This document shows positions 1-8,604 of a stretch of 54,034 bases of DNA, piece after piece; position 1 is the stretch's first letter; each line of letters begins with the position of its first letter. This DNA comes from Gaertneriomyces semiglobifer. Lineage: Eukaryota; Chytridiomycota; Chytridiomycetes; Spizellomycetales; Spizellomycetaceae. The notes beneath the pieces are model-generated. The model was not told where the DNA came from. It did not search any database and saw nothing but the letters and a program-made list of their open reading frames with translations. Made by a program: the position numbers and the translations under genes. Location: the NCBI GenBank assembly GCA_025558075.1, contig JAHLKF010000047.1, forward strand, positions 1-54,034. The letters are read 5' to 3'.

Positions 1-1
1 T

Positions 2-70
2 GGTTCTGCGGCGCCCCCGGTTGACCAACGTGTTCCAGACGATTCTCCGCCGTGCGACCGGACACAGTAA
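2..70 (+). CDS. Small hydrophobic protein, C-terminal end (partial, left copy)
   Basis: The first bases of the window read in frame through GSAAPPVDQRVPDDSPP to a TAA at 68-70. This equals the C-terminus of the complete 89-aa protein at 29969-30238. The start lies upstream of the window. It sits 12 nt before the 215-aa gene, the same spacing as in the right copy. Confidence 0.6.
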   Translation, partial: GSAAPPVDQRVPDDSPPCDRTQ

Positions 71-82
71 CGTGACACTGTC

Positions 83-730
83 ATGGGCATCGATAACGTT
101 ACCGTGTACGCACCACGCAGACCGATAGAACGTGTGAATGTTGGAAGTTGCGGAACCCGTTACTTTCCCGTTGCCAACTGGCGAGAACATCGTACCCGTA
201 CTACCATTGCAAAAACCATTTATCAAGACTTCCGGAAATCCGATGTCAAGGCGGTGATACAAGCCCCTTACCCTTTTGGAAGATTTCATACGTTGGCCGC
301 TCAAACCGATTCAGCCATGAAACGTACTCCTGCATCTGTGAGACTCCGACAACCCCCACATGGAACAACACCTGTCATTGCTGGACGTTCGGAAGGTCCT
401 CCAAACGCCTTTTACGGTGGTAACGTTGATCAAATTCGCAAGGTTACCTATCAAGACGATCCGATGGAAGGCATCAAGTACCGCACAGGTAAAATCATGA
501 AAGGTGGTGTGCTTAACTTGAAGACCTCCTCTCCTAGTGACAAGTGGATGAAATACCGAACGACCCGTTTGGTAGGTCCTACTGGACGTCATCATGGTCC
601 ACCGTCACAGGGGACCAGTGTGAGGGAACGTCGAGCGCCGAGTAGCAAGGCTTCATCTGGAGGAGTGGTTATCCCTCATGCGGTGGCAGGGTCTGTTGGG
701 TCGCTCCTTGATGAAATGAAAGGATTATGA
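83..730 (+). CDS. Polinton-like element protein, 215 aa (left copy), function unknown
   Basis: This intact 215-aa frame starts at ATG 83 and ends in TGA. It is a near-identical copy of the gene at 29309-29956, differing by a handful of residues. The protein is rich in Arg, Gly, Pro and Thr, has no membrane segment, and ends in a Gly/Ser linker followed by a short amphipathic tail (GSLLDEMKGL). The composition fits a DNA- or capsid-associated virion protein, but no family was recognised. It lies in the same direction as the small hydrophobic protein and the coiled-coil gene, so the three may be co-expressed. Confidence 0.6.
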   Translation: MGIDNVTVYAPRRPIERVNVGSCGTRYFPVANWREHRTRTTIAKTIYQDFRKSDVKAVIQAPYPFGRFHTLAAQTDSAMKRTPASVRLRQPPHGTTPVIAGRSEGPPNAFYGGNVDQIRKVTYQDDPMEGIKYRTGKIMKGGVLNLKTSSPSDKWMKYRTTRLVGPTGRHHGPPSQGTSVRERRAPSSKASSGGVVIPHAVAGSVGSLLDEMKGL

Positions 731-856
731 GATAGTGTGCACTTCATACTGTACCTTACAACCTCACACGACCGTCCGACGCAATAGATACCTCGGTTTC
801 TTCTTTTCTTGTGCATAGTTGATTATTCATTCTTTTTGTGTAGGCGCCGCTCCACA

Positions 857-1567
857 ATGCCAAAGTCCACTGCACCTACCGAGAGCTCCCCATCCATGTA
901 TGTCGCTTCCGCCAAGTCGATGGGTCCACCTACGAAACTGGATGAGACATCATCAGCGTCAGTTGAAACGAAACCTAAACGGACTCTTTCGGAGGAACAA
1001 AAACAAAAGATGAAAGATGCTCGCAAAAAACATCGCCAAGAGAAACTGGCCGAAGAAGAAAAACGTCGTGAGAAAGAACTTTTAAAAGTAAAAGCCGAAG
1101 AAGAAGCTGCTAATGCTGCCAAGGCTAGAAAGGAAGCCGCGAACGCAAAACGTCGGGAAGCCCGCAAACGGAAGCAAGAAGGTGTCTCCGAAAACGAAAA
1201 CAGCGACACCAAGTCGGACCCCCGTTCCGAAACCGAAACCGAAGCACGTTCTGACCAAGTGCCATCTCCACCGACAGAGACCGTGAGCAACGGTGTTAGT
1301 AAACCAAAATGTGTCCGCAAACCAAAGAGTGAACCTAATTTGGATTCTGCAGAGGACAAGCCCCCAACCTGGTTCACCAAGTTTGTCACCTCCATTGTGA
1401 AAGAGCAAGAAGAACAAAAAGGTGCCAAAATGACCAAAAAGGAACTGAAAGAGTTGGCAAACCAGGAGGTTGAACAAAGATGGCATGATGGGTACACTCG
1501 TGAACGTGTGCGTGGAGCTGTAGATAACCATGTCGCATCCATGTATTCGATGATGATTTTTGGTTAA
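857..1567 (+). CDS. Lysine/glutamate-rich coiled-coil protein, 236 aa (left copy)
   Basis: The frame is open from 809, but ATG 857 (MPKSTAPTE) is the likely start because the preceding residues are unlike a protein N-terminus and the right copy agrees. Residues about 40-110 form a highly charged helix (KEEEKRREKELLK-type repeats), followed by an acidic Ser/Thr region and a C-terminal segment with WFTKFVTSIVKEQEE. The right-hand copy is 28473-29180. A protein of the same style (162 aa, 47421-47909) occurs in the second viral element, which suggests a shared virion or scaffold role; that is inference from composition. Confidence 0.6.
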   Translation: MPKSTAPTESSPSMYVASAKSMGPPTKLDETSSASVETKPKRTLSEEQKQKMKDARKKHRQEKLAEEEKRREKELLKVKAEEEAANAAKARKEAANAKRREARKRKQEGVSENENSDTKSDPRSETETEARSDQVPSPPTETVSNGVSKPKCVRKPKSEPNLDSAEDKPPTWFTKFVTSIVKEQEEQKGAKMTKKELKELANQEVEQRWHDGYTRERVRGAVDNHVASMYSMMIFG

Positions 1568-1584
1568 CAATATATGTACGTCTT

Positions 1585-1991
1585 TTATTCATCTATACGT
1601 ACATGAAGCAAAACATTTTGACGATGAATGGGAAGCAACCCTGTCAACATTGATTCAAACACTGAATCCTCATTGTAGAGTAAAAACAGTTCAGCGTCAT
1701 CACAGCTGAGTTTGACAAGTTCAGCGAAGCGGCACCATTTGATCCAGTTTTCGCCATACTTGTAAGGTATACGTTGCGAAACCCGACGACAATACACGGA
1801 TGCATTAGGTGCTTGACTGGTTCCATTGTCACATGAGATGAGGTCGTGTCGATGTGGGGTTGATTCGGCCCGTAGGAACGTTCGTACAATACGGTAGTGC
1901 CAATGGAACCCGCTCCCCATCCCAAGGATTTAAAACGCATGGGGCCTGCCGCACCATAACCTGTAGGACGTTCCCGCACTCGAATCATCAT
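1585..1991 (-). pseudogene. Displaced original 3' end of the 400-aa gene
   Basis: Read on the minus strand, this begins at the MMIRVRERPTGYGAAG segment and runs to the native C-terminus (QNVLLHVRIDE). It matches the last third of the intact gene at 27253-28455. It has no start of its own and is frameshifted near 1775, where two bases are missing at the position of the right copy's IGFQQRIPYKYG. The HNH insertion cut it off from its N-terminal part and replaced it with a divergent copy, so it is an orphaned relic decaying without selection. Confidence 0.75.
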
Positions 1992-2023
1992 CTTTATATT
2001 TTGCCCACCCCATCTAACAGTTT

Positions 2024-2920
2024 TCAGTTTCTATAGACTTTATCAACAGCCTTGATGAGATCGGGATGATGCTTCTTCATCCAATCGGCGGCAGTCTTGT
2101 TCTTCGCAAATTCTTGGTACAGTTCCCACGTGGGTTCCCACGTGCGATTCGTAGAGGGTTGCCAGTCGACAAGGACCCAAATGCGTTTCTTCTCATCCAC
2201 CTTGGCATCGAGCAACTGTTTCCATGTCCAACGTTTGGTACTGGTGTACTCGACATCAATGGACCGCCTTCGAGCGGCGGTAGCAAGTTTGGATGACGTC
2301 TTCTTGATCCTGCATTTTGCGAGCTCCAAACGCTCCGAACGACGAAAAGCGCCACGATTCACCGACTGAACAGAAAGCGCGGCAGCCTTGTCCTTATTAC
2401 GTTTACGACGCCACTCACGTTTGTACCGATTCTGTTCAGCGCTTGTAGCCCACCGAAGGTTGTAGAGGTAGTTGTTGTGCGTGTTGCATTGATCAATGTG
2501 ATCCACTGACAGACCGTACTTCTTAGCATTTGCACGCTGCTTAGGTGTCGAAAATGCCTCCATCACCAAACGATGCACTGTGTGACGTTCCAATCGAGAT
2601 GAGTCGTGGACATTGGTAGGGACATTTGCGTACAGATAGTTGGAGTCGTCCCCCTGGAGTGGAATCAGTGCACCGGTTTTGGCGTCACGAATGTTTCCGA
2701 AAGATGAGCACTCAACCTGACGCAATCTTGGGTGGATTTTCCATTCTTCTTCGTCACATGCTGGACGTGCGTGTTCAATGAGACGGTACTTGTCTTTGAA
2801 GACAAGAACATCCAAAGCATCGGAAAGGACTTCTTCAGTCACAGCGTCCGGATCGTCGAACAAACCCTTGACATATGGCAGCGCATCGGTAAAACCCTTG
2901 TCCCATATGGCATACCCCAT
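2024..2920 (-). CDS. HNH homing endonuclease domain, C-terminal part of a gene fusion
   Basis: This 298-aa frame contains an HNH endonuclease module. EEEWKIHPRLRQVECSSFG resembles a NUMOD4-type strand, followed by the HNH_3-like core RLVMEAFST and SVDHIDQCNTHNNYLYNLRW (His-Asn pair) and a basic tail. The last 80 residues contain two W-rich stretches. The frame joins the upstream 400-aa-type gene if one G is restored in the four-base C run at 2915-2918, giving one fused gene 3969-2024 of 649 codons. Homing endonucleases cut an empty allele and copy themselves in; the right arm is such an empty allele. The domain call is strong; activity is unknown. Confidence 0.75.
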   Translation of the reverse strand: MGYAIWDKGFTDALPYVKGLFDDPDAVTEEVLSDALDVLVFKDKYRLIEHARPACDEEEWKIHPRLRQVECSSFGNIRDAKTGALIPLQGDDSNYLYANVPTNVHDSSRLERHTVHRLVMEAFSTPKQRANAKKYGLSVDHIDQCNTHNNYLYNLRWATSAEQNRYKREWRRKRNKDKAAALSVQSVNRGAFRRSERLELAKCRIKKTSSKLATAARRRSIDVEYTSTKRWTWKQLLDAKVDEKKRIWVLVDWQPSTNRTWEPTWELYQEFAKNKTAADWMKKHHPDLIKAVDKVYRN

Positions 2921-3969
2921 TCAATCCAGTTTGCGCCATACTTGTAAGGGATACGTTGTTGAAACCCGATAACGATACATGGATGTGTCAGGTGCTTGAC
3001 AAATTCCATAGTGGTATGACATGTGGTGGCATCGATAGGGTGTGGATTTCGTTCGTAAGTTCGCTTATATAACACGGTTGTACCAATAGAACTGGCTCCC
3101 CATCCCAAGGATTTAAAACGCTGTTCACCTGCTGCGCCGTAACCTGTAGGGCGTTCTCGCACTCGAATCATCATCTGTCGCATGCTTCTGTGTCTCACAA
3201 ATGTTTGGATGCGTGAAGGAACGAAAGGGCGGTGCATCAACGTGACATCATCTCCCGATTCGTCCAAAATAAACTCATCGTCATCCTCGTCGTCTTCCTC
3301 TTCTTGCATCGTTGATGGTGCATCTTCCGACCATGTCGAATCCTGCGAACGAATCGATTCCGAGTCATTGCCGCTACCTTCTTCCAGAGTCGATGTAACA
3401 TGTTGTACAGTGCGTTCTGCAATGTGTAATGAAAGATCCTGATCATAGTAATTGCAAAGAATGTTACAGGGGGAGTAATCAGCAGTATTCCGAAACTGAT
3501 AAACACAGTACTGCAGTGTCGTATCAAAGATGTCGTCGACGAAATTTCGTTCTTCACGAGTAATTTCAAAAGCGGCTCCGGCGACAAGGGGTAAGATGTT
3601 GAATGTTCGCAACGTTTGGTGAATCATGGTGAATGTAGAGACTTTATCCACGGTGTGAAGACCCCTGACGAACCGTCGAAAAAACCATCTTAACAACGGT
3701 TGGCTGATGGCTACCAGTCTAGCAGCCTCTGCAATCGCATGTCCTTTCAACATTGTCAACACAGTGTATTGCAGAACACATTCCCTCAGCTCTGGTGGTA
3801 ATCGTTGGGTAAGAACCTTTTGAACTTTAACGTCGTCCAACATATCTTCACTCCAATGGATGCCGGTAAACATTTGCATCTCAAAGCGGCCGTCGTTTGT
3901 GACATTTTCAATCTTGAATATCCGTCCATGACGACCGTGTAGTACTTGTACGTTTTCTTCGACAGTCAT
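2839..3969 (-). CDS. 400-aa-family protein, N-terminal and recoded segment (left copy), fused to HNH
   Basis: The first ~270 codons are almost identical to the intact gene at 27253-28455, including an acidic stretch (EEEDDEDDDEF). From MMIRVRERP onward the copy is diverged from the native sequence although it codes the same segment, ending at IPYKYGANWIEWG. The frame then runs out in a short unrelated tail unless the base missing near 2915-2918 is counted, which leads into the HNH domain. ATG 3969 is chosen over 4020 because a TATA box (4008-4015, minus strand) overlaps the upstream codons. Function of the family is unknown. Confidence 0.6.
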   Translation of the reverse strand: MTVEENVQVLHGRHGRIFKIENVTNDGRFEMQMFTGIHWSEDMLDDVKVQKVLTQRLPPELRECVLQYTVLTMLKGHAIAEAARLVAISQPLLRWFFRRFVRGLHTVDKVSTFTMIHQTLRTFNILPLVAGAAFEITREERNFVDDIFDTTLQYCVYQFRNTADYSPCNILCNYYDQDLSLHIAERTVQHVTSTLEEGSGNDSESIRSQDSTWSEDAPSTMQEEEDDEDDDEFILDESGDDVTLMHRPFVPSRIQTFVRHRSMRQMMIRVRERPTGYGAAGEQRFKSLGWGASSIGTTVLYKRTYERNPHPIDATTCHTTMEFVKHLTHPCIVIGFQQRIPYKYGANWIEWGMPYGTRVLPMRCHMSRVCSTIRTL

Positions 3970-4007
3970 TGTTACATGTTGGTTTTTCCATTTCACAAAC
4001 TCTACTC

Positions 4008-4015
4008 TTTTTATA
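4008..4015 (-). promoter_or_regulatory. TATA box of the 400-aa gene (left copy)
   Basis: TATAAAAA on the minus strand lies 39-46 nt upstream of ATG 3969. The right copy has the same box at 27207-27214. It overlaps the first codons of the longer open frame, which argues for the downstream ATG. Confidence 0.5.
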
Positions 4016-4048
4016 TGCACCTCATAATAGCAATCTCCTCAACCTGCC

Positions 4049-4570
4049 ATGCCAGCGACCTTTGACGATCTTCCTGTGGAGCTTCGAAAACTCATTTTCG
4101 GGATCCGCGCCAAAGACCATATGTATGATCGTATTCGGACCTTGGAGAAGCTTTTTACTCCACAGCGTTTACGCACTCATTTTCGAACCCGTCTTGCTCA
4201 ACGCATTGGTCCCATGGGAAGCTTGTAAGGTCCTGTTCTCGATGAACCAGCATATGTCACCAAGTTAGGAGGCTCGTGTCTTCGGCGTCGTCGCTATCAA
4301 ACCTATGTGATTCTCGAAGGTTCTGATAAGCCAAAATTGCTCTACGAGGTGGAACTTTACTTTAAGCCTGGTGTACCTTCCGGACACTTACAATATCAAC
4401 CTCAAGTCCATTTGCTATTTTGTGCAATATGTGCGTCCCTCTTTGGTACCATCATCATGGACTTTGGTCATGACAATCTTCGTTCCTTCTATGGTGAAAT
4501 GTTGTCTGCGGAGATGGTCTGGTAGAGCTTTGTTGAAGAATGTTTGTCAGAGTACAACCTGACTATTTAA
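4049..4570 (+). pseudogene. F-box-like 173-aa gene, broken left copy
   Basis: This is the counterpart of the intact gene at 26652-27173, same length and same start (MPATFDDLPVEL). It carries two in-frame stop substitutions: TAA near 4226 (Leu codon in the right copy) and TAG near 4522 (Gln codon in the right copy), plus many amino-acid changes. Both breaks are base substitutions, so sequencing indels do not explain them. The copy is therefore a pseudogene, and it shows that the left element is the more decayed of the two. Confidence 0.8.
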
Positions 4571-4910
4571 TAAATGACTCTGTAGGGTAACACCCCCTCA
4601 AAATATTCCAAAACCTTCTATGAGTTTCCATAAACGACACCAGAGTGTCTGAAACTCTTTGTGGCTGTGTGGCGTACTATGAGTCACTCTCTTCCGATCC
4701 CTGGGTTGCACGCACAATCCAAACTCTATTTCTTTCATGAAACTTTCATACATTTCCATTGTTTCCATTCATTTCATAATAAAACGCGTTTTTCCCGAAA
4801 TCTATGAAATTTATCGCAATTTATCCGAAATTTACTCCGCTTCCGCGCCCACTTTTGCGTTATCGATACCGAAAAAGGTGTTACAAACTATCATACCCCT
4901 TTCTCTCACG

Positions 4911-5147
4911 TATAGCGCGCATCAGCCGCGCGTACACGTGTTCAGCATAGCCCAGTATTACTGACACATGTGTCACGTGCCAGGTTACATGTGACCCATG
5001 TGACTGAGGCCCTAACCCAAGTCACATGACCCTTTCCGTCGGGTAGTTTAACTGACGTCAGGCACCTACACACACTGAGATCTCTAGACTTAGACATAAT
5101 AATGAGCTTATTACAAGGATAAAGCACATAGCTGTGATCCTCTGCAA
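4911..5147 (+). repeat. Copia LTR in the left arm
   Basis: The core 4939-5147 begins TGTTCAGCATAG and ends CTCTGCAACA, with matching TGTT/AACA ends. The sequence upstream from about 4911 (a GC-rich GCGCGC stretch) is also shared with the second LTR at 5758, so the true 5' edge is uncertain. GGTTATGAGCCC directly follows and looks like a primer-binding site. Further copies lie at 5758-5898 plus 11762-11868, at 26074-26312 (reverse) and, diverged, at 12729-12910. Confidence 0.7.
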
Positions 5148-5442
5148 CAGGTTATGAGCCCCTTGCATTGCTAGCTGTTCCAGCTTACCCCTGCCCCTCA
5201 ATCTCCGGGTGGAACGGCCCGTTACCAACGTTTTCTCACTGAACCGAGCGATCACGCTGTTTTTCCCGATATATGACGCTCCGGACACTTATTGAACACC
5301 CTGCCTGTGTTCGCCTGTACCCGCTTATTGAACACCCTGCCTGTGTTCAACGCTCCCCGGATCACCCTGCCTGTGTTCCATGCTCCCGACACCGTTAAAT
5401 ACCCTGCCTGTGTTCATCAACCCTTATTTCCTTTCTTCTTAG
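5148..5442 (+). repeat. Copia leader with CCTGCCTGTGTTC repeats
   Basis: This stretch holds the primer-binding site and untranslated leader of the retrotransposon. From 5289 to 5420 the motif ACCCTGCCTGTGTTC occurs four times, in part inside the odd palindrome GAACACCCTGCCTGTGTTC. The right-hand copy (25773-25935, reverse) has one extra unit, so the array changes length between copies. Confidence 0.6.
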
Positions 5443-5757
5443 ATGGCCCGTTCGACACGCAGTACCAAGGATGAATTCCTGGCCGACGACCCCCCGTCAC
5501 TGTTCGCTGAACGACTGTTAACTGACACGCTCAAGAAAATCACCCCGTTCGACGGCCATCACCTTGATGCTGCCCCGCGACTGTTGATCTTCATTCGCTC
5601 CGTCAACCTGATGCACACGCTATGTCCCGATCTCACCGAGGAAGACCTTTTCTTAGTCGCTGTCTGCAATCTCCATGACCACGCACTGACCTGGCTCGAG
5701 GACTGGAACCGCTCCGCGGGCAAAGCCGACTCCATCACCCAGTGGACCCACCTTCGC
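5443..5757 (+). pseudogene. Copia gag fragment (N-terminal ~105 codons)
   Basis: ATG 5443 opens a gag frame (MARSTRSTKDEFLADD) that matches the first 105 codons of the protein at 23918-25744 on the other strand. It then breaks at a GCGCGC stretch and runs into a second LTR. The rest of gag-pol is missing, so an internal deletion, probably between short GC-rich repeats, reduced this copy to LTR, leader, gag stub and LTR. Confidence 0.8.
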
Positions 5758-5898
5758 CGCGCGTACAGCGCGCGTCAGACGCGCGTACACGTGTTCAGCA
5801 TAGCCCAGTATTACTGACACGTGTGTCAGGTGCCAGGTTACAGGTGACCCATGTGACTGAGGCCCTAACCCTAGCAACATGACCCTTTCCGTCGGGTA
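5758..5898 (+). repeat. Second copia LTR, 5' piece
   Basis: This repeats 4911-5045 (GCGCGC stretch, TGTTCAGCATAGCCCAG and on to CCGTCGGGTA). It is cut at the TA where the transposon 5899-11761 inserted. Its remainder is 11762-11868. Confidence 0.75.
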
Positions 5899-6251
5899 CA
5901 CCCCTAACCCTACCGCACTCCCAGCGCACCTCCATTTTTCCCTCCCCCGGGACATGCCCGAGCACATGTAAAAGGCATACCGTCAGACGTCCGACGGACA
6001 TTTTCAGTTCGATCTCCGTCAGCACTCCAAGACCTTGATCTCCGTGGGACATCCAGCTTTTTAGCGTCAGAGCTCCTGCGGACATCCTGTGGATGTGCGT
6101 GGGTGCCCGGATACCTTTTACCAGGACATTCGCAGGGGGTTCCCTGCAGATAGCTCATATTGGGTATACCGCTGAACGCTGCTTATAACCGATAATACTA
6201 TTGCATTATTATACATCAGCAATGTTTATATGACTGTCTGTTTGATTTCGA

Positions 6252-7638
6252 TCACGGTTCCTCGTCAGGATCGCTGCTTTCCACTTCCTCCACTTCCTCC
6301 ACTTCCTCCAAACCCTCCATCGGCTCCGCGGTACTTTCTTCTTCTATTTCTTCTTCTTCAGTACCCTCGGACGTGGTTTTGGTGATGTCTTGGGTCTCGG
6401 TCTCCATGATATCAGCGGGTGGGGGCACATTGTGCGAATAAACGAACTCCACAGACTCTGTGTCAATGACAAGATCGAGTTCACCCGGGTCCTCCCTGGG
6501 CTTCTCGGAACTCATAGGTGCATGGGTGTACTTGATCTTGTCGTTGTGGATAATCCGGTCAAAATACCTATTGAACTCTATGTCAGTTAACCGGTTTGCA
6601 GGCAGTTTCAAGATCGCTCCACCCACTCAGCGAGCTCCTGGCCGGTTCTCATGTCGTAAGAACCCCTGATGCTGTTATCCAAGGCGTTCCAGAAGCTCTG
6701 GCCGAACTCTTCTCGGCCGTAATCTCTCTCCATGGCAGCGACCACTGCCCTCTATGACGGTGGTCAATGGTGTCAGTGTCATGGATATCTCTCGGGCAAC
6801 ACTTGACAGTGGCACTTACCATCAATGCAGCCCGTTTAAGATGGGCATCTGTTACTGTTTTCATGCAGAAGAGAAGCTCAGCAAAGGACAGCAAATGAAG
6901 GTCATTCACCTTCTTGTCACCAGGAGTTCCAACAACCAAAACAGCCTTCATGTCGCTTTTCACAAGGGTCAATGAGTTGGAGGCGACCTTGCGGACCTTG
7001 GTGACAATTGCAGCATTGCTCTCGATGGTGTGGGTAACACCCCACTGCTTCTTGAAGGCAAGAGCAGTCAATCCTTCAGCTTCATTGATGTATCGTCGTG
7101 CCTTGGGATGGTGAACAAGCTTCCTTGCGGCAGCCCTGGTGCTTTTCTGGAGGGTTGTCAGCTACAGCGACATCAACAATGAACAAGAAGCTTTCACCTT
7201 TCCGCTCTCCGACAATTCAAAGTTCTGCACCACCATCTTGGAGCTCTGTGATGACATCTTTTTGAGCTCTAAGAGATCACACTTGAGGCCCAAAAGCTGC
7301 TCCGCAAACCCTTTTTGCGAAAAGGTGACCGCTTCTTCCTTGTCGTCACCTTCAAGACCTTTTGCCTCGATCACAGCTATAGCTTGAGCCCTTGTCAAAG
7401 AGGTTGATGGGCCGGTGGCAGGCTGGCGGGCAGGTGTACGTCTTGGAGGCATTGTAGCAGCTGGTTCAGAAGATGGACGTTTGTTGTTGACGTTCCTCGT
7501 ATTGTGATGATTCTCCTTGTTCGATGCTTGCAGCTCTGAAAAAGGAATTGATGGAGGGTAAGCAGACGAAAGAGAAAGGTCAATGTTCACCCGCCTTGCG
7601 GCCCGAGCAGGAGATTTTGACGCCATGATTGGACGCAT
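6252..7638 (-). CDS. Second gene of the transposon (multi-exon, function unknown)
   Basis: The start is ATG 7638 or 7626 (MASKSPARAARR). The N-terminal part is Pro/Ser-rich, followed by a helical segment. An in-frame TAG at 7162-7164 either is a nonsense mutation or the end of a 36-nt intron. The frame continues through KALVHHPKARRY-like sequence to GTAAGT at 6819 and an AG at 6752, a clear 68-nt intron. The next exon reads AVVAAMERDYGREEFGQSFW, then loses frame near 6625, and an acidic tail (EEEEIEEES) follows to 6252. A partner of a transposase in two-gene CACTA-like elements often binds the ends; that role is only a guess here. Confidence 0.5.
6752..6819 (-). other. Spliceosomal intron in the transposon's second gene
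   Basis: A 68-nt GTAAGT...ATAG segment on the minus strand joins the frame ending KRAALM to the frame starting RAVVAAMERD. Without splicing the frame continues into an unrelated, less protein-like sequence. Confidence 0.6.
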
Positions 7639-8079
7639 GTTAAGAGTTGTCGAAAATGCGGCTGCCTGTCGTTTCGCAATGAAAAAATACCATGTCGCAG
7701 ATGCTGAACAAGAGGTTGCCGTATTTTCGACAGCTTCTATTAAGAGGTTACTATGCAGTTGTGGCGCCGAAGGGGTGAAGAAAAAGGTTTTATCGCTCCC
7801 TGGACCTCACCGGGAGGTCCCGTGCCTGAAACCCGGGGGAGGACAAAATCTGACGCGGTTACAAACCTGTATTGATTGCAATAAACGCGTAATATTTAAG
7901 TTATTGATAGCTAAATGTACGCGTCAACGGGCCAAGGACCCCTGCAAAAGCTTCCCCCAAGGCATTCCCTCGACACCTCCTGGAACTGCGCATCCTCCAT
8001 CTTCTGCATTTTCTTACACCTTCTTGAACTGCACATTTGTCGATTTTGCATTTTCTGATGCTGGTGGTGTTGTTATTCA

Positions 8080-8604
8080 TCAACCTGGATACCTGGGCCT
8101 ACCTGGAGCACCTCCTCCTCCTCCTGCCATGTGGAAACCGAGTCCTGCGACTCCTGCAAGTCCCGTACCGACGTTGACCCATGGTCTTAAGGAGAACACC
8201 GATTCATTGCCGATTTCGACGTTACCTCGGTCAGCATTCATTTGGAGAGATGGAGATTGTTCTTGCGATTGCGATTGGTGAGTTCCTGCTGCCGTATTTG
8301 ATCTTACTGACCTCCTCTGCGCTAGAGCAACCTGACGGTCTGTGCACTGCACAGTTGCCTCATTCCGTTGGCCTATTGCGACGGCAATCTTCTCACAGAC
8401 ATTGAGCTCCTCAACCTCAAACTTCAGGATATCACGAAGCCAGGGTGTGTTGTGACAGAAAAGGTTCACCAGCAATCTATCCCGAACCTGGTGAGTATGG
8501 ATTACCGCTGATACCTCCTTGGTTAAATGCACTCTTTCTTGTAGAATGCCCTGGGTGGTTCTCTGTCGACATCCGGACACGGCACAGTTGTGTTGAACAT
8601 TCAC
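8080..8604 (-). CDS. C-terminal continuation of the transposase (frameshifted)
   Basis: The frame that overlaps the end of the 883-aa frame lacks an ATG start and continues a protein-like sequence (CRQRTTQGILQERV; LRDILKFEVEELNVCEK), then a Gln/Ser-rich and Gly-rich tail. Adding one base in the AAA run near 8616 joins it to the transposase, and the total becomes a whole number of codons. It is best read as the 3' part of the same gene, broken by a one-base deletion or a consensus error. Confidence 0.5.
   Translation of the reverse strand: MNVQHNCAVSGCRQRTTQGILQERVHLTKEVSAVIHTHQVRDRLLVNLFCHNTPWLRDILKFEVEELNVCEKIAVAIGQRNEATVQCTDRQVALAQRRSVRSNTAAGTHQSQSQEQSPSLQMNADRGNVEIGNESVFSLRPWVNVGTGLAGVAGLGFHMAGGGGGAPGRPRYPG

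Larger units (their letters stand above)
1..5757. repeat. Left arm of long inverted repeat
   Basis: This arm matches 25430-30038 in reverse complement; base 1 pairs with about 30038 and the gag start at 5443 pairs with 25744. It holds one end of the polinton-like element, then a copia LTR and the first 315 bases of gag. It is about 1.15 kb longer than its partner because of an HNH-bearing insertion near 1992-3183. Divergence is uneven: the N-terminal part of the 400-aa gene is nearly identical between arms, while the F-box-like gene is several percent diverged and broken here. The repeat starts at or before the window edge. Confidence 0.9.

Noticed and set aside
823..1542. Long minus-strand open frames opposite the coiled-coil genes (also 28495-29214)
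   Set aside because: They are mirror frames of Lys/Glu-rich coding sequence, giving Ser/Phe-rich nonsense; the forward frames keep structure in both copies.
5899..5911. Telomere repeats (CCCTAA)
   Set aside because: Only one or two units occur, always as the transposon end CACCCCTAACCCT or within the LTR; no array is present.
7583..8281. A 232-aa plus-strand frame inside the transposon
   Set aside because: It overlaps the minus-strand transposon genes, is Pro-rich from reversed Gly-rich codons, and has no domain.
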